A stretch of 64,000 nucleotides of DNA, from NCBI RefSeq assembly GCF_004745635.1, contig NZ_SRLB01000008.1, positions 228,551 to 292,550 on the forward strand, read 5' to 3'. Numbering within the stretch: position 1 is the first letter of the stretch; each line of letters starts with the position of its first letter. The DNA is from Methylobacterium nonmethylotrophicum (lineage in GTDB: Bacteria; Pseudomonadota; Alphaproteobacteria; Rhizobiales; Beijerinckiaceae). The notes under the pieces are model-generated. The model was not told where the DNA came from, made no database searches, and saw nothing but the letters and a program-made list of their open reading frames with translations. This document shows, piece after piece, positions 17,330-25,230 of the stretch. Position numbers and translations under genes: made by a program.

Positions 17330-17539
17330 TCTCCGCCCCGGATTGGCGTGATGGACCGGCCCGTCACCGCGGCGGAGGCCGGTCCCGACGATACGCGCCG
17401 GCCGCACGGGTGCAATGCCGCGAAACCGGCGATTCCCGCCATTCCGGCGGATCATACGGCTTCCGCTCTATCTCTTCAGATCGAACGAGCGCGGGGTCCC
17501 CTCTCCATTTTTGTTCGAACGGACGAGGCGGAAACAGTA

Positions 17540-18787
17540 TCAGCCGTTCATCGGCCACTTGAGCGCGGCGGCCGCAAAGGCGTCCGGAAACACGGTCACG
17601 AACCGGCCGTCGCGGTACTGGATCAGGACCGGATCGCACAGGGTGTTCTGGCCGTCGGCCCCGAAGGCGATGCCCCGCCACGGCATGATGGTCTGCCCCG
17701 CCGGGGTGTTGGTCGCCGCCAGCGCCTCGCGGATCTTCGCGCCGTCGAGGGAGCGCGCCCGGTTGATCGCGTCGGCGAGCACCAGCATCGCCTCGACGAG
17801 CCGCGCGGTGTTGTCGTTGAGGTCGCGCCCGGCGCGGGCCCGGTACATCTCGTTCACGACCCCGATGGACGGGCGCTTGGCGGCCAGGTCCAGGGCGAAG
17901 GAGGCGCGGCTGACGAGCCCGTCGAGCTTGTCGCCGACGCTCTCGAAGGTCGCCTTCTCGGCGAAGCCCGCGGCCTGGGCGATCATGGCGCGCGGCCGGT
18001 AGCCGAGCTCCGCCATGGTCTTGACCAAGAGGATCGCGTCGGTGGTGTAGCTCGACGGCAGGACGACGTCGGCGTCGGCGCTCTTGAGCTGCTGCACCTC
18101 GGCCGTCAGCGAGGGCGAGTTCGAGCGGTACTTCACGTCCGCCGCGATCCTGTAGCCGCGCTCGGTCGCCAGCTTGCGCTGCACGGTCGACGAATCGACG
18201 CCGAAGATCGTGTCCTCGTAGAACAGGGCCACGCTCTCGACCCTGGCGCCCTTCTTCCGCTCGGCGTCGAGGAGGTCGAAGATCGCGGCCGAGAACATCT
18301 CGTCATGGGCGGCCGGGCGAAAGAAATACCGGAGATTGCGCTTGTGCAGGCTCGGCGACGAGCTGTCGGCGGCCACGAACGGCACGCCGTAGCGCTCGCA
18401 GGTGACGCTCACGGTGGCGGCGACCGAGGAGTGGTAGGTGCCGACGATGCCCGCCACCTTGCTCTGCGTGATCAGGCGCTCGGCCTCCCCGCGGCCCTTC
18501 TGCGGGTCGGCCTGGTGGTCGGCCATCACCAGCCGGATCCTCGCGCCGCCGAGCCCGGAAAGGCCCGCCGCGCGGGCGCCCGGAAGGTCGAGGTCGTGGA
18601 CGCCGTTGACGATCTCGATCGCCGTCTCGAGGGCGTGGCGCCCGTCGACCCCGACCTGCGCGTTGGCGCCCGACATCGGGTAGACGGCGCCGATCAGCAC
18701 CTCCTCGGCCGCCCGCGCCGGACGGGCCTGCGCCAGCGCCGCGAGGGCGGCCGCGCCGCCGAGGAGGACGTCTCTGCGATGCATCAT
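17540..18787 (-). CDS. ABC transporter substrate-binding protein (branched-chain amino acid/urea type)
   Basis: 415 aa. A Tat-like signal (MMHRRDVLLGGAAALAALAQ) precedes a Peripla_BP_6 fold: VLIGAVYPMSGANAQVGVDG, IRLVMADHQADPQKGRGEAE, GIVGTYHSSVAATVS and AIFDLLDAERKKGARVESVA. It has the typical length of Liv/Urt-type binding proteins. No permease or ATPase genes adjoin it. The oxidoreductase at 16094-17329 follows on the same strand after 210 bp, and the IclR regulator precedes it by 185 bp on the same strand. Two adjacent ATGs are possible; the first is placed better after GAGAGCGAG. Confidence 0.85.
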   Translation of the reverse strand: MMHRRDVLLGGAAALAALAQARPARAAEEVLIGAVYPMSGANAQVGVDGRHALETAIEIVNGVHDLDLPGARAAGLSGLGGARIRLVMADHQADPQKGRGEAERLITQSKVAGIVGTYHSSVAATVSVTCERYGVPFVAADSSSPSLHKRNLRYFFRPAAHDEMFSAAIFDLLDAERKKGARVESVALFYEDTIFGVDSSTVQRKLATERGYRIAADVKYRSNSPSLTAEVQQLKSADADVVLPSSYTTDAILLVKTMAELGYRPRAMIAQAAGFAEKATFESVGDKLDGLVSRASFALDLAAKRPSIGVVNEMYRARAGRDLNDNTARLVEAMLVLADAINRARSLDGAKIREALAATNTPAGQTIMPWRGIAFGADGQNTLCDPVLIQYRDGRFVTVFPDAFAAAALKWPMNG

Positions 18788-18972
18788 CTCGCTCTCTGAC
18801 CGGTTCGCGGCGCACGCCCCCGGCAGGGTGGGCGTCCGGCGCGTGCGCTGCAAGGAGAGTGCCGCAGGCAAGGGCCGCCGAACCAGGAACGCGCGGCGAG
18901 GGACAGGTTCTGCTTGCCGGTTTCGGCTTGCCGGTGCCGGAAGGCCGCGACGCGATCCGCCCCGTTCCGCCG

Positions 18973-19773
18973 TTACACCATCTGCGGCCCGAGGACCGCC
19001 GCGACGTCGCGCAGGACGGGCAGGAAGCTCTCCAGCATGCGGTCCACCGCGACCCGGTCGACATTCGCCCCGGCATTCAGGGCGCAGACGATCCGCCCGT
19101 CGTAGCGTCTCACCGGCACCGCCAGGGAGCGGTACCCGACCTCGGCCTCCTGGTCGACGAGGGAGTAGCCCTGCGCGCGGTCGCGGTGGATGGCGCTCCG
19201 CAAGGCGGCGCGGTCGACCAGGGTGTGCGGCGTCAGCGCCTCGGGCCGGATGCGGTCCAGGAAGGCGGCGAGGTCGCCGTCCTCGAGGCCGCCGAGGAGC
19301 ACCCGCCCCATCGAGCTGCAATAGGCCGGGATCCGGTAGCCGATATCCACGCCCACGCCGAGCAGGCGGGTCGGCCCGGCGCGGGCGATGAACACGATGT
19401 CGTCCCCGTCCAGGATCGCGGCCGAGCAGGCCTCGTTGAGCTGCGCCGCCACCCGCTCGACGGCCTGCTGCAGCGTCGCCGACAGGCTGTTGGACGCCAG
19501 ATACGCGGTGGCGAGGGACAGGACCTTGGGGGTGAGCTGGAACAGCCGCCCGTCCGACCGGACGTAGCCAAGGCGGTCGAGGGTGTAGAGGGCCCGCCGG
19601 ACCGTCGCCCGCGGCAGGTCGACCTCCCGGGCGACGTCGGCCAGCGTCATCAGGCGGCGCTCGGCGCCGAAGGCCGCGATCACGCGCAAGCCCCGCGCCA
19701 GGGCCTCGGAGAAGTCCGGGCCGTGCTCGTCGACGAGGCGCTGGTCTGTCTCGGAACGTCTGACGCGCGGCAT
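18973..19773 (-). CDS. IclR-family transcriptional regulator (PcaR/PobR-like)
   Basis: 266 aa with an N-terminal winged helix (FSEALARGLRVIAAFGAERR; LMTLADVAREVDLPRATVRR) and a C-terminal IclR effector domain (AAILDGDDIVFIARAGPTRL, YCSSMGRVLLGG, SLAVPVRRYDGRIVCALN). This subgroup controls aromatic catabolism (protocatechuate, 4-hydroxybenzoate). It is divergent from the Rieske oxygenase gene, and the spacer contains a PcaU/PobR-like 15-bp palindrome. It probably controls the Rieske/ligase/binding-protein operon and perhaps the minus-strand binding protein. Confidence 0.88.
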   Translation of the reverse strand: MPRVRRSETDQRLVDEHGPDFSEALARGLRVIAAFGAERRLMTLADVAREVDLPRATVRRALYTLDRLGYVRSDGRLFQLTPKVLSLATAYLASNSLSATLQQAVERVAAQLNEACSAAILDGDDIVFIARAGPTRLLGVGVDIGYRIPAYCSSMGRVLLGGLEDGDLAAFLDRIRPEALTPHTLVDRAALRSAIHRDRAQGYSLVDQEAEVGYRSLAVPVRRYDGRIVCALNAGANVDRVAVDRMLESFLPVLRDVAAVLGPQMV

Positions 19774-19987
19774 GGATCGGTCTCTGGTGCGGCACCCGGA
19801 TGCATGAGCCGGCCCCCCTGTGCGTGGCCCCGCCCGGCCTGGCAAGAGCCCCGTCCGCGCTTGCCCACCGGGCCTGCGCCCTCGAGATCGGGGGCGAGGC
19901 GGCGCGATCCAGATGGCCGTGCGGCAGGCAGGCCTGCCCATCGTTCGTGCTTGCAACACCCCGAAACCGACTTACAATTGAACTTAT

Positions 19988-20002
19988 GTTCGTTGAACGA
20001 AC
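19988..20002. promoter_or_regulatory. IclR-type operator candidate GTTCGTT-G-AACGAAC
   Basis: A perfect 7-1-7 palindrome 45 bp upstream of the Rieske oxygenase ATG. It resembles the GTTCG...CGAAC half-sites known for PcaU/PobR-type IclR regulators, and an IclR gene is divergent from this site. A related GTTCGAAC word lies near 17513 upstream of the DadA-like gene. Confidence 0.55.
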
Positions 20003-20046
20003 GAGCCCAGCCGGCGCGGGCAGCGGCTCGACGGGAGGCCACCGCC

Positions 20047-21417
20047 ATGATGAGCCGTGAGCAGAACGACCACATCACCCGCAGCGGACCCGGGACGCCG
20101 CTCGGCACGCTGATGCGCCGTTACTGGCAGCCGGCCGCCCTCGTCGACGAGCTGCAGGGCGAGCGCCCGGTGGTGCCGGTGCGGCTCTTGGGCGAGAACT
20201 TCGTGCTGTTTCGCGACGAGGCCGGGCGCTACGGGCTCCTCGACCGCGACTGCCCGCATCGCGGCGCCGACCTCGCCTTCGGCCGGCTCGAGCACGGGGG
20301 CCTGCGCTGTGCCTTCCACGGCTGGCTGTTCGACGTCGAGGGGCGCTGCCTCGAGACGCCCGCCGAGCCGGCGGGGAGCAAGCTCTGCCAGAACATCCGG
20401 CAGCGTGCCTATCCGGTGATCGCGCGCAGCGGCATCCTGTACGCGTATCTGGGCGAGGGCGAGCCGCCGGCCTTCCCCGAGCTCGACTGCTTCCTGGCAC
20501 CCGACGCCTACACCTTCGCGTTCAAGGGCCTGTTCGAGTGCAACTGGCTCCAGGCGCTCGAGGTCGGGATCGACCCGGCCCACGCCTCGTTCCTGCACCG
20601 CTTCTTCGAGGACGAGGACACCTCCGCCTCCTACGGCAAGCAGTTCCGCGCGGCCTCGGCCGGCAGCGACCTGCCGATGACCAAGATCCTGCGCGAGTAC
20701 GACCGGCCGATCATCAACGTCGAGCGCACGGAATACGGCATGCGGCTGATCGCCCTGCGCGAGATCGACGAGGCGCGCACCCACGTGCGGGTGACGAACC
20801 AGGTGTTTCCGCACGCCTTCGTCATCCCGATGTCGGCCGACATGACCATCACCCAGTGGCACGTGCCGGTCGACGACGAGCATTGCTACTGGTACGCGAT
20901 CTTCACGAGCTACGCGGCACCCGTCGACAAGCAGCGGATGCGCGACCAGCGCCTGGAGCTCTACGAGCTGCCGGAGTACCGCTCGCGGAAGAACCGGACC
21001 AACGATTACGGCTTCGATCCGCACGAGCAGGCTCATTCGACCTATACGGGGATGGGGCTCGACATCAACGTCCACGACCAATGGGCGGTGGAATCGATGG
21101 GGCCGATCCAGGACCGCACGCGCGAGCATCTCGGGCAGTCCGACAAGGCCATCATCCTCTACCGCCGGATCCTGCGCGAGCAGATCGAGAAGGCCGCGAG
21201 CGGCGACGCCCCGCTGATGGTCCTCGACGCGCGGCACGCAAAAAGCATCCAGGGACCCGCGACGATGGACGGGATCGGCCCGTCGAAGGGATGGGAGACC
21301 TACTGGATGGACGTGGACGTGCGCCGCCGCCGCGGGGCCCCGTGGATGCCCGCCCTGCCCGCCGACGCCGCCCCGGACGCCTCGCCCGACGCAGGCCGCC
21401 GGGACGCGGCCGAGTAG
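20047..21417 (+). CDS. Rieske non-heme iron oxygenase, phthalate 4,5-dioxygenase-like
   Basis: 456 aa. The Rieske [2Fe-2S] ligands are C69-x-H71 (CPHRGADL) and C88-x2-H91 (LRCAFHGW). The mononuclear iron site is visible in NWLQALEVGIDPAHASFLH (bridging/ligand D176, H179, H184). The rest matches the single-component-alpha type of phthalate dioxygenase-like oxygenases, which hydroxylate or demethylate aromatic rings using electrons from a separate reductase. No reductase or ferredoxin is in the window. The glutamine-synthetase-like gene follows after 41 nt, so the pair is co-transcribed. ATG 20050 is an equal alternative start. Confidence 0.9.
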   Translation: MMSREQNDHITRSGPGTPLGTLMRRYWQPAALVDELQGERPVVPVRLLGENFVLFRDEAGRYGLLDRDCPHRGADLAFGRLEHGGLRCAFHGWLFDVEGRCLETPAEPAGSKLCQNIRQRAYPVIARSGILYAYLGEGEPPAFPELDCFLAPDAYTFAFKGLFECNWLQALEVGIDPAHASFLHRFFEDEDTSASYGKQFRAASAGSDLPMTKILREYDRPIINVERTEYGMRLIALREIDEARTHVRVTNQVFPHAFVIPMSADMTITQWHVPVDDEHCYWYAIFTSYAAPVDKQRMRDQRLELYELPEYRSRKNRTNDYGFDPHEQAHSTYTGMGLDINVHDQWAVESMGPIQDRTREHLGQSDKAIILYRRILREQIEKAASGDAPLMVLDARHAKSIQGPATMDGIGPSKGWETYWMDVDVRRRRGAPWMPALPADAAPDASPDAGRRDAAE

Positions 21418-21458
21418 GGCCAGGCGGCGATCGCCAGCTCATCCGGAGGACGACGGCG

Positions 21459-22895
21459 GTGACATTCGTACAGGACCACGGATTGTGGAGCCCTGCGCAG
21501 GCCGAGGCGGCCCGCGAGGTGCGCGAGCGCTGCGACCCGGAGCGGATCGACACCGTCCGCCTGTCCTTCCCGGACCAGCACGGGATCCTGCGGGGCAAGA
21601 CCCTCGTCGTCGCCGAGGCCGTCAAGGCGCTCGACAGCGGGTGCGCGATCACCACGACGATGCTCGCCAAGGACACCTCCCACCGCACCGTCTTCCCGGT
21701 CTTCAGCGCCGGCGGCGGCTTCGGGATGCGGGAGATGGAGGGCGCCGCCGACGTCCTGATGGTGCCCGACCCCACGACGTTCCGGGTGCTCCCCTGGGCG
21801 CCGCGGACCGGGTGGCTGCTCTGCGACCTCCACTTCCGGGACGGCCGCCCGGTGCCCTTCGCCACGCGGGGCCTCTACCGCTCGGTGCTGGAGAAGCTGT
21901 CCGAGCGGTCCCTCGACTACGTGGCGGGCCTCGAGGTCGAGTTCCACGTCTTCAAGCTCGACGACCCCCGCATGGCGCCGAGCGATGCCGGGCAGCCCGG
22001 GGCGCCGCCGGGCGTCAGCCTGATCTCGCACGGCTACCAGTACCTCACCGAGCAGCGCTACGACCAAGTCGAGCCGGTCCTGGAGATCCTGCGCAAGGAC
22101 ATCGTCGCGCTCGGCCTGCCGCTGCGCTCGATCGAGGTCGAGTACGGGCCGAGCCAGTGCGAGTTCACCTTCCAGCCCACCGTCGGGACGCTGCCGGCCG
22201 ACCTGATGGTGCTGTTTCGCAGCGCCGTGAAGCAGATCTGCCGCCGCCACGGCTACCACGCCACCTTCATGTGCCGGCCCCGCATCCCCAACGCGGTCTC
22301 CTCGGGCTGGCACCTGCACCAGTCCCTGCGCGATGCGCGGACGGGGGCGAACGCCTTCGTCTCCACCGACCGCGCCCGGCCGCTCTCGGCGCTGGGCACG
22401 GGGTTTCTCGGCGGGTTGCTGGCCCATGCGCGGGCCGCGAGCGTGTTCACCACGCCGACCATCAACGGCTACAAGCGCTACCGCTCCTACTCGCTCGCGC
22501 CCGACCGCGCGGTCTGGGGCTGCGACAACCGCGGGGTGATGATCCGGGTGCTCGGCGGCCCGGGCGATCCGGCCACGCGACTCGAGAACCGGGTCGGCGA
22601 GCCGGCGGCAAACCCCTACCTCTACATGGCCTCGCAGATTCTCGCCGGGCTCGACGGCGCCGACCGGAACCTCGATCCCGGCCCGAGCGCCGACACGCCC
22701 TATGAGGCGGCAGCCCCCCTCCTGCCGACCTCGCTGCGCGAGGCGGTTTTTGCCTTGCGCGAGGATCCGTTCTTCCGTAGCGCGCTGGGCGCCTCTTTCG
22801 TCGACTACTACACGCACATCAAGAACGCCGAGATCGAGCGCTTCCAGTCGGAGATCACCGAGTGGGAGCAGCGCGAGTATTTCGAGATCTTCTGA
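21459..22895 (+). CDS. glutamine synthetase-family gamma-glutamyl ligase
   Basis: 478 aa from a GTG behind CCGGAGGACG. The catalytic domain has the GS features GLEVEFHVF, YGPSQCEFTFQP, SSGWHLHQSL and AVWGCDNRGVM followed by RLENRVGEPAANPYLYMA. The N-terminal beta-grasp part is VRLSFPDQHGILRGKTL. It is one of the GS-like ligases that glutamylate amines (GlnA4/PuuA, IpuC, or the anilide synthases TdnQ/AtdA1), not the core ammonia-assimilating enzyme. Location directly after a Rieske oxygenase is the arrangement expected for gamma-glutamylation of an aromatic or alkyl amine before oxygenation. The amine is not known. Confidence 0.86.
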   Translation: MTFVQDHGLWSPAQAEAAREVRERCDPERIDTVRLSFPDQHGILRGKTLVVAEAVKALDSGCAITTTMLAKDTSHRTVFPVFSAGGGFGMREMEGAADVLMVPDPTTFRVLPWAPRTGWLLCDLHFRDGRPVPFATRGLYRSVLEKLSERSLDYVAGLEVEFHVFKLDDPRMAPSDAGQPGAPPGVSLISHGYQYLTEQRYDQVEPVLEILRKDIVALGLPLRSIEVEYGPSQCEFTFQPTVGTLPADLMVLFRSAVKQICRRHGYHATFMCRPRIPNAVSSGWHLHQSLRDARTGANAFVSTDRARPLSALGTGFLGGLLAHARAASVFTTPTINGYKRYRSYSLAPDRAVWGCDNRGVMIRVLGGPGDPATRLENRVGEPAANPYLYMASQILAGLDGADRNLDPGPSADTPYEAAAPLLPTSLREAVFALREDPFFRSALGASFVDYYTHIKNAEIERFQSEITEWEQREYFEIF

Positions 22896-22921
22896 TCGAG
22901 CCTGACACGGAGCGTTGAGAG

Positions 22922-24142
22922 ATGAAGCCCGGACGTCCGTTCCGTTTCGCCGTCGCCCTGGCGCTGGCCTGCGCCGCATGGCCCGCCCCGGGCCGGGCGC
23001 TCGACCAGCCGGTCCGCATCGGGGTCCTGAGCGACATGAGCGGCCCGTTCTCCGACCAGGTCGGCGCCGGCTCCGTCGCCGCGGCCCGCCTCGCCCTCGA
23101 GGACTTCGCCAAGGAGAGCGGCGGTATGAAGGTCGAGCTTCTCTCCGCCGACCACCAGAACAAGCCCGATGTCGGCCTCGGCATCGCCCGGCGCTGGCTC
23201 GACCAGGAGAACGTCGCGGCGATCGTCGACCTGCCGAATTCCGGCGTCGCCCTCGCGGTCGCCAACCTGATGCGCGAGCGCAACCGCGTCGCGCTGGCCT
23301 CGAGCGCGATGACCTCCGACCTGACCGGCAAGTTCTGCGCACCGACCACCGTGCAGTGGGTGTCCGACACCTGGGCGCAGGGCTCCGCCACGGCGCGGGC
23401 GCTGGCCGAGCGCGGCGCGAAGCAATGGTACTTCCTCACCGTCGACTACGCGCTCGGCCACGCCCTCGAGCGCGACGCCACGCGGGCGCTCACCGAGACC
23501 GGCGGCCGCTCGACCGGCGGGTCGCGCCTGCCCCTCGGCACCGGCGATTTCTCCTCGGCGCTGCTGACTGCCCAGAGTTCGGGCGCCCAGGTCCTGGCGC
23601 TGGCCAATACCGGCGCCGACATGATCAACGCGATCAAGCAGGCCGGCGAGTTCGGGCTGACGCCGAAGATGAAGGTCGCCGCCCTGTTCATCCAGCTCTC
23701 CGACACCCACTCCCTCGGCCTCGCGACCGCGCAGGGCCTGCAGCTCGTCTCCGCGTTCTACTGGGACCGCACCGACAGCACGCGCGCCTTCGGCGAGCGC
23801 TTCGCCGCCCTGATGAACGGCCGGCGCCCGACGGAGGACCATGCCGGCGTGTACTCGGCGACCCTCGCCTACCTGCGCGCCGTGCGGGCCGCCGACACGG
23901 TCGAGGGCGACCGGGTGGTGGCGACGATGCGCAAGGCCCCGATCGAGGATTCGCTCTTCGGCACCGTGACCATCCGCCCGGACGGTCGCGCCGTCCACGA
24001 CATGTACCTCTACGAGGTGAAGGCCCCCTCCGAGAGCAAGCGGCCCTACGACTACTACAAGCACGTCACGACCATCGCCGGCGACCAGGCCTTCCGCCCG
24101 ATGAAGGACGGCGACTGTCCGATGAAGGACAGGAGCAACTAG
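22922..24142 (+). CDS. ABC transporter substrate-binding protein (branched-chain amino acid type)
   Basis: 406 aa, with a signal peptide (FRFAVALALACAAWPAPGRA) and a Peripla_BP_6 fold (VRIGVLSDMSGPFSDQVGAG, LLSADHQNKPDVGLGIARRW, WYFLTVDYALGHALERDA). It is a paralogue of the protein at 6903-8165, down to the final Cys near CPMKD/CPLAH. It follows the GS-like ligase by 26 nt, so it belongs to the Rieske/ligase operon and probably binds that operon's substrate. Permease and ATPase must be encoded elsewhere. Confidence 0.85.
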   Translation: MKPGRPFRFAVALALACAAWPAPGRALDQPVRIGVLSDMSGPFSDQVGAGSVAAARLALEDFAKESGGMKVELLSADHQNKPDVGLGIARRWLDQENVAAIVDLPNSGVALAVANLMRERNRVALASSAMTSDLTGKFCAPTTVQWVSDTWAQGSATARALAERGAKQWYFLTVDYALGHALERDATRALTETGGRSTGGSRLPLGTGDFSSALLTAQSSGAQVLALANTGADMINAIKQAGEFGLTPKMKVAALFIQLSDTHSLGLATAQGLQLVSAFYWDRTDSTRAFGERFAALMNGRRPTEDHAGVYSATLAYLRAVRAADTVEGDRVVATMRKAPIEDSLFGTVTIRPDGRAVHDMYLYEVKAPSESKRPYDYYKHVTTIAGDQAFRPMKDGDCPMKDRSN

Positions 24143-24470
24143 AGCACGGCCCGATCATGGTGTCGTAGGCGCTCCGGGCGTCCCGATCAGAGCCGCAAGT
24201 CGAGGCCCGCGAAGGCAGTCCAATCAAGGCATCCCGGCGAAATCCGTCGCCATCCGGCGCCTCTGCCCGCGGAGGGGCGCCTCGGTGCACGGCCGGGACC
24301 ATGGCGCGCAGGGGCGTGCCGCGCCTCGAGGATCGTGCGCGAGGATCGTGGAAGTGTCTCGTGAACGTCGTCGGCGCATGACCGGCAGGCGGTCCGGTGC
24401 TCGGGATGGACGCGCCTGTTCTCCCGATTCGGAGGCCCCGGGCCGCGCGACAACGACGGGAGGCCGCGCG
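24143..24470. other. intergenic region, nothing recognisable
   Basis: About 330 bp. It contains a short direct repeat, GAGGATCGTG, twice 13 bp apart near 24333-24355, and no supportable gene or clear promoter. Confidence 0.5.
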
Positions 24471-25037
24471 ATGACCAATCACGTGACGACCTGCTGCACC
24501 GTGCGGGGGCCTTCGGCCGACGTGGCGGCGTTCCGGGCTCTGATGGTCGTGGATGCGCCGCTCCGCACGGCTCCCGCCGCGGGCCTCATGGCCCGGCTGC
24601 GCGCCCTGACGCGCCGGACCGCACCGGATCCGGGCCCGGCACCGGCGAGCGCGGCTCTCGACTTCAATCGCATCCTGCCGATGCCGCGGACGCTGGCCGA
24701 AGGTCCCGAGCAGGCCGCATGGGCTCTGGAGCACTGGGGTACGCAGCGCAACGCCGAGTATTACGAGGAGACGGCCTGGAGCGGCGACGGCGCGGGCGGC
24801 GCGTCGCTGGCGTTTCGCCTGTCGACGGCGTGGAGCTTTCCGGCTCCGGTGTTCGAGGCGCTGCAACGGCGCTTCCCGGCCCTGCGGATCGACGTGGTCG
24901 GCTTCGAGGAGGCCTGGCATTTCGCGGTCGAGGGCACCTACGGCCCCGGCGCGACCGGGGCCGCCGAGGTCGAGCCGACGGCGGCGCTGTATACCAGGGT
25001 CTATGGTGTGCCACCCGACCCCGACGAGGAGCGGTGA
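24471..25037 (+). CDS. YubB/DUF1281-like ferredoxin-fold protein
   Basis: 188 aa. The opening MTNHVTTCCTVRGP and the block ALEHWGTQRNAEYYEE resemble the YubB/Api92-type domain (usually M-N-W-C-x-N and WGTKWD), and the later YVGFEE-like segment DVVGFEEAWHFAVEG fits as well. GGGAGGCC precedes the ATG. Members are common on plasmids and phages and have no firm function. The tryptophan-rich start is weaker than in typical members, so this is a moderate family call. Confidence 0.55.
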   Translation: MTNHVTTCCTVRGPSADVAAFRALMVVDAPLRTAPAAGLMARLRALTRRTAPDPGPAPASAALDFNRILPMPRTLAEGPEQAAWALEHWGTQRNAEYYEETAWSGDGAGGASLAFRLSTAWSFPAPVFEALQRRFPALRIDVVGFEEAWHFAVEGTYGPGATGAAEVEPTAALYTRVYGVPPDPDEER

Positions 25038-25230
25038 GGGCCCGTTTGCCCGTCACCGAGAAGCGGCACCGGGAGACATGGCGGCGCACGTCGTTCGACG
25101 CCGGCTCATCCCGGCCGAATCCGTGACGGGCTGTCCGGTCCGGATCGCATGACGTGGCGCCTTCGAACCGCTTCACCCGAAGGCGCCGGCGAAGGCCGGC
25201 CTGTCCGCTGCCCCGCCCGGATCGGCGGGG

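Noticed and set aside
15644..18799. Plus-strand open frame of 1051 codons
   Set aside because: It runs opposite three recognisable minus-strand genes (small acidic protein, DadA-like, binding protein) and has no domain features.
21459..22895. Primary glutamine synthetase glnA
   Set aside because: The context (Rieske oxygenase, no glnB) and the sequence style fit a gamma-glutamyl-amine ligase better.
24333..24355. GAGGATCGTG direct repeat as an attachment or iteron site
   Set aside because: Only two short copies, with no integrase, tRNA or replication gene nearby.
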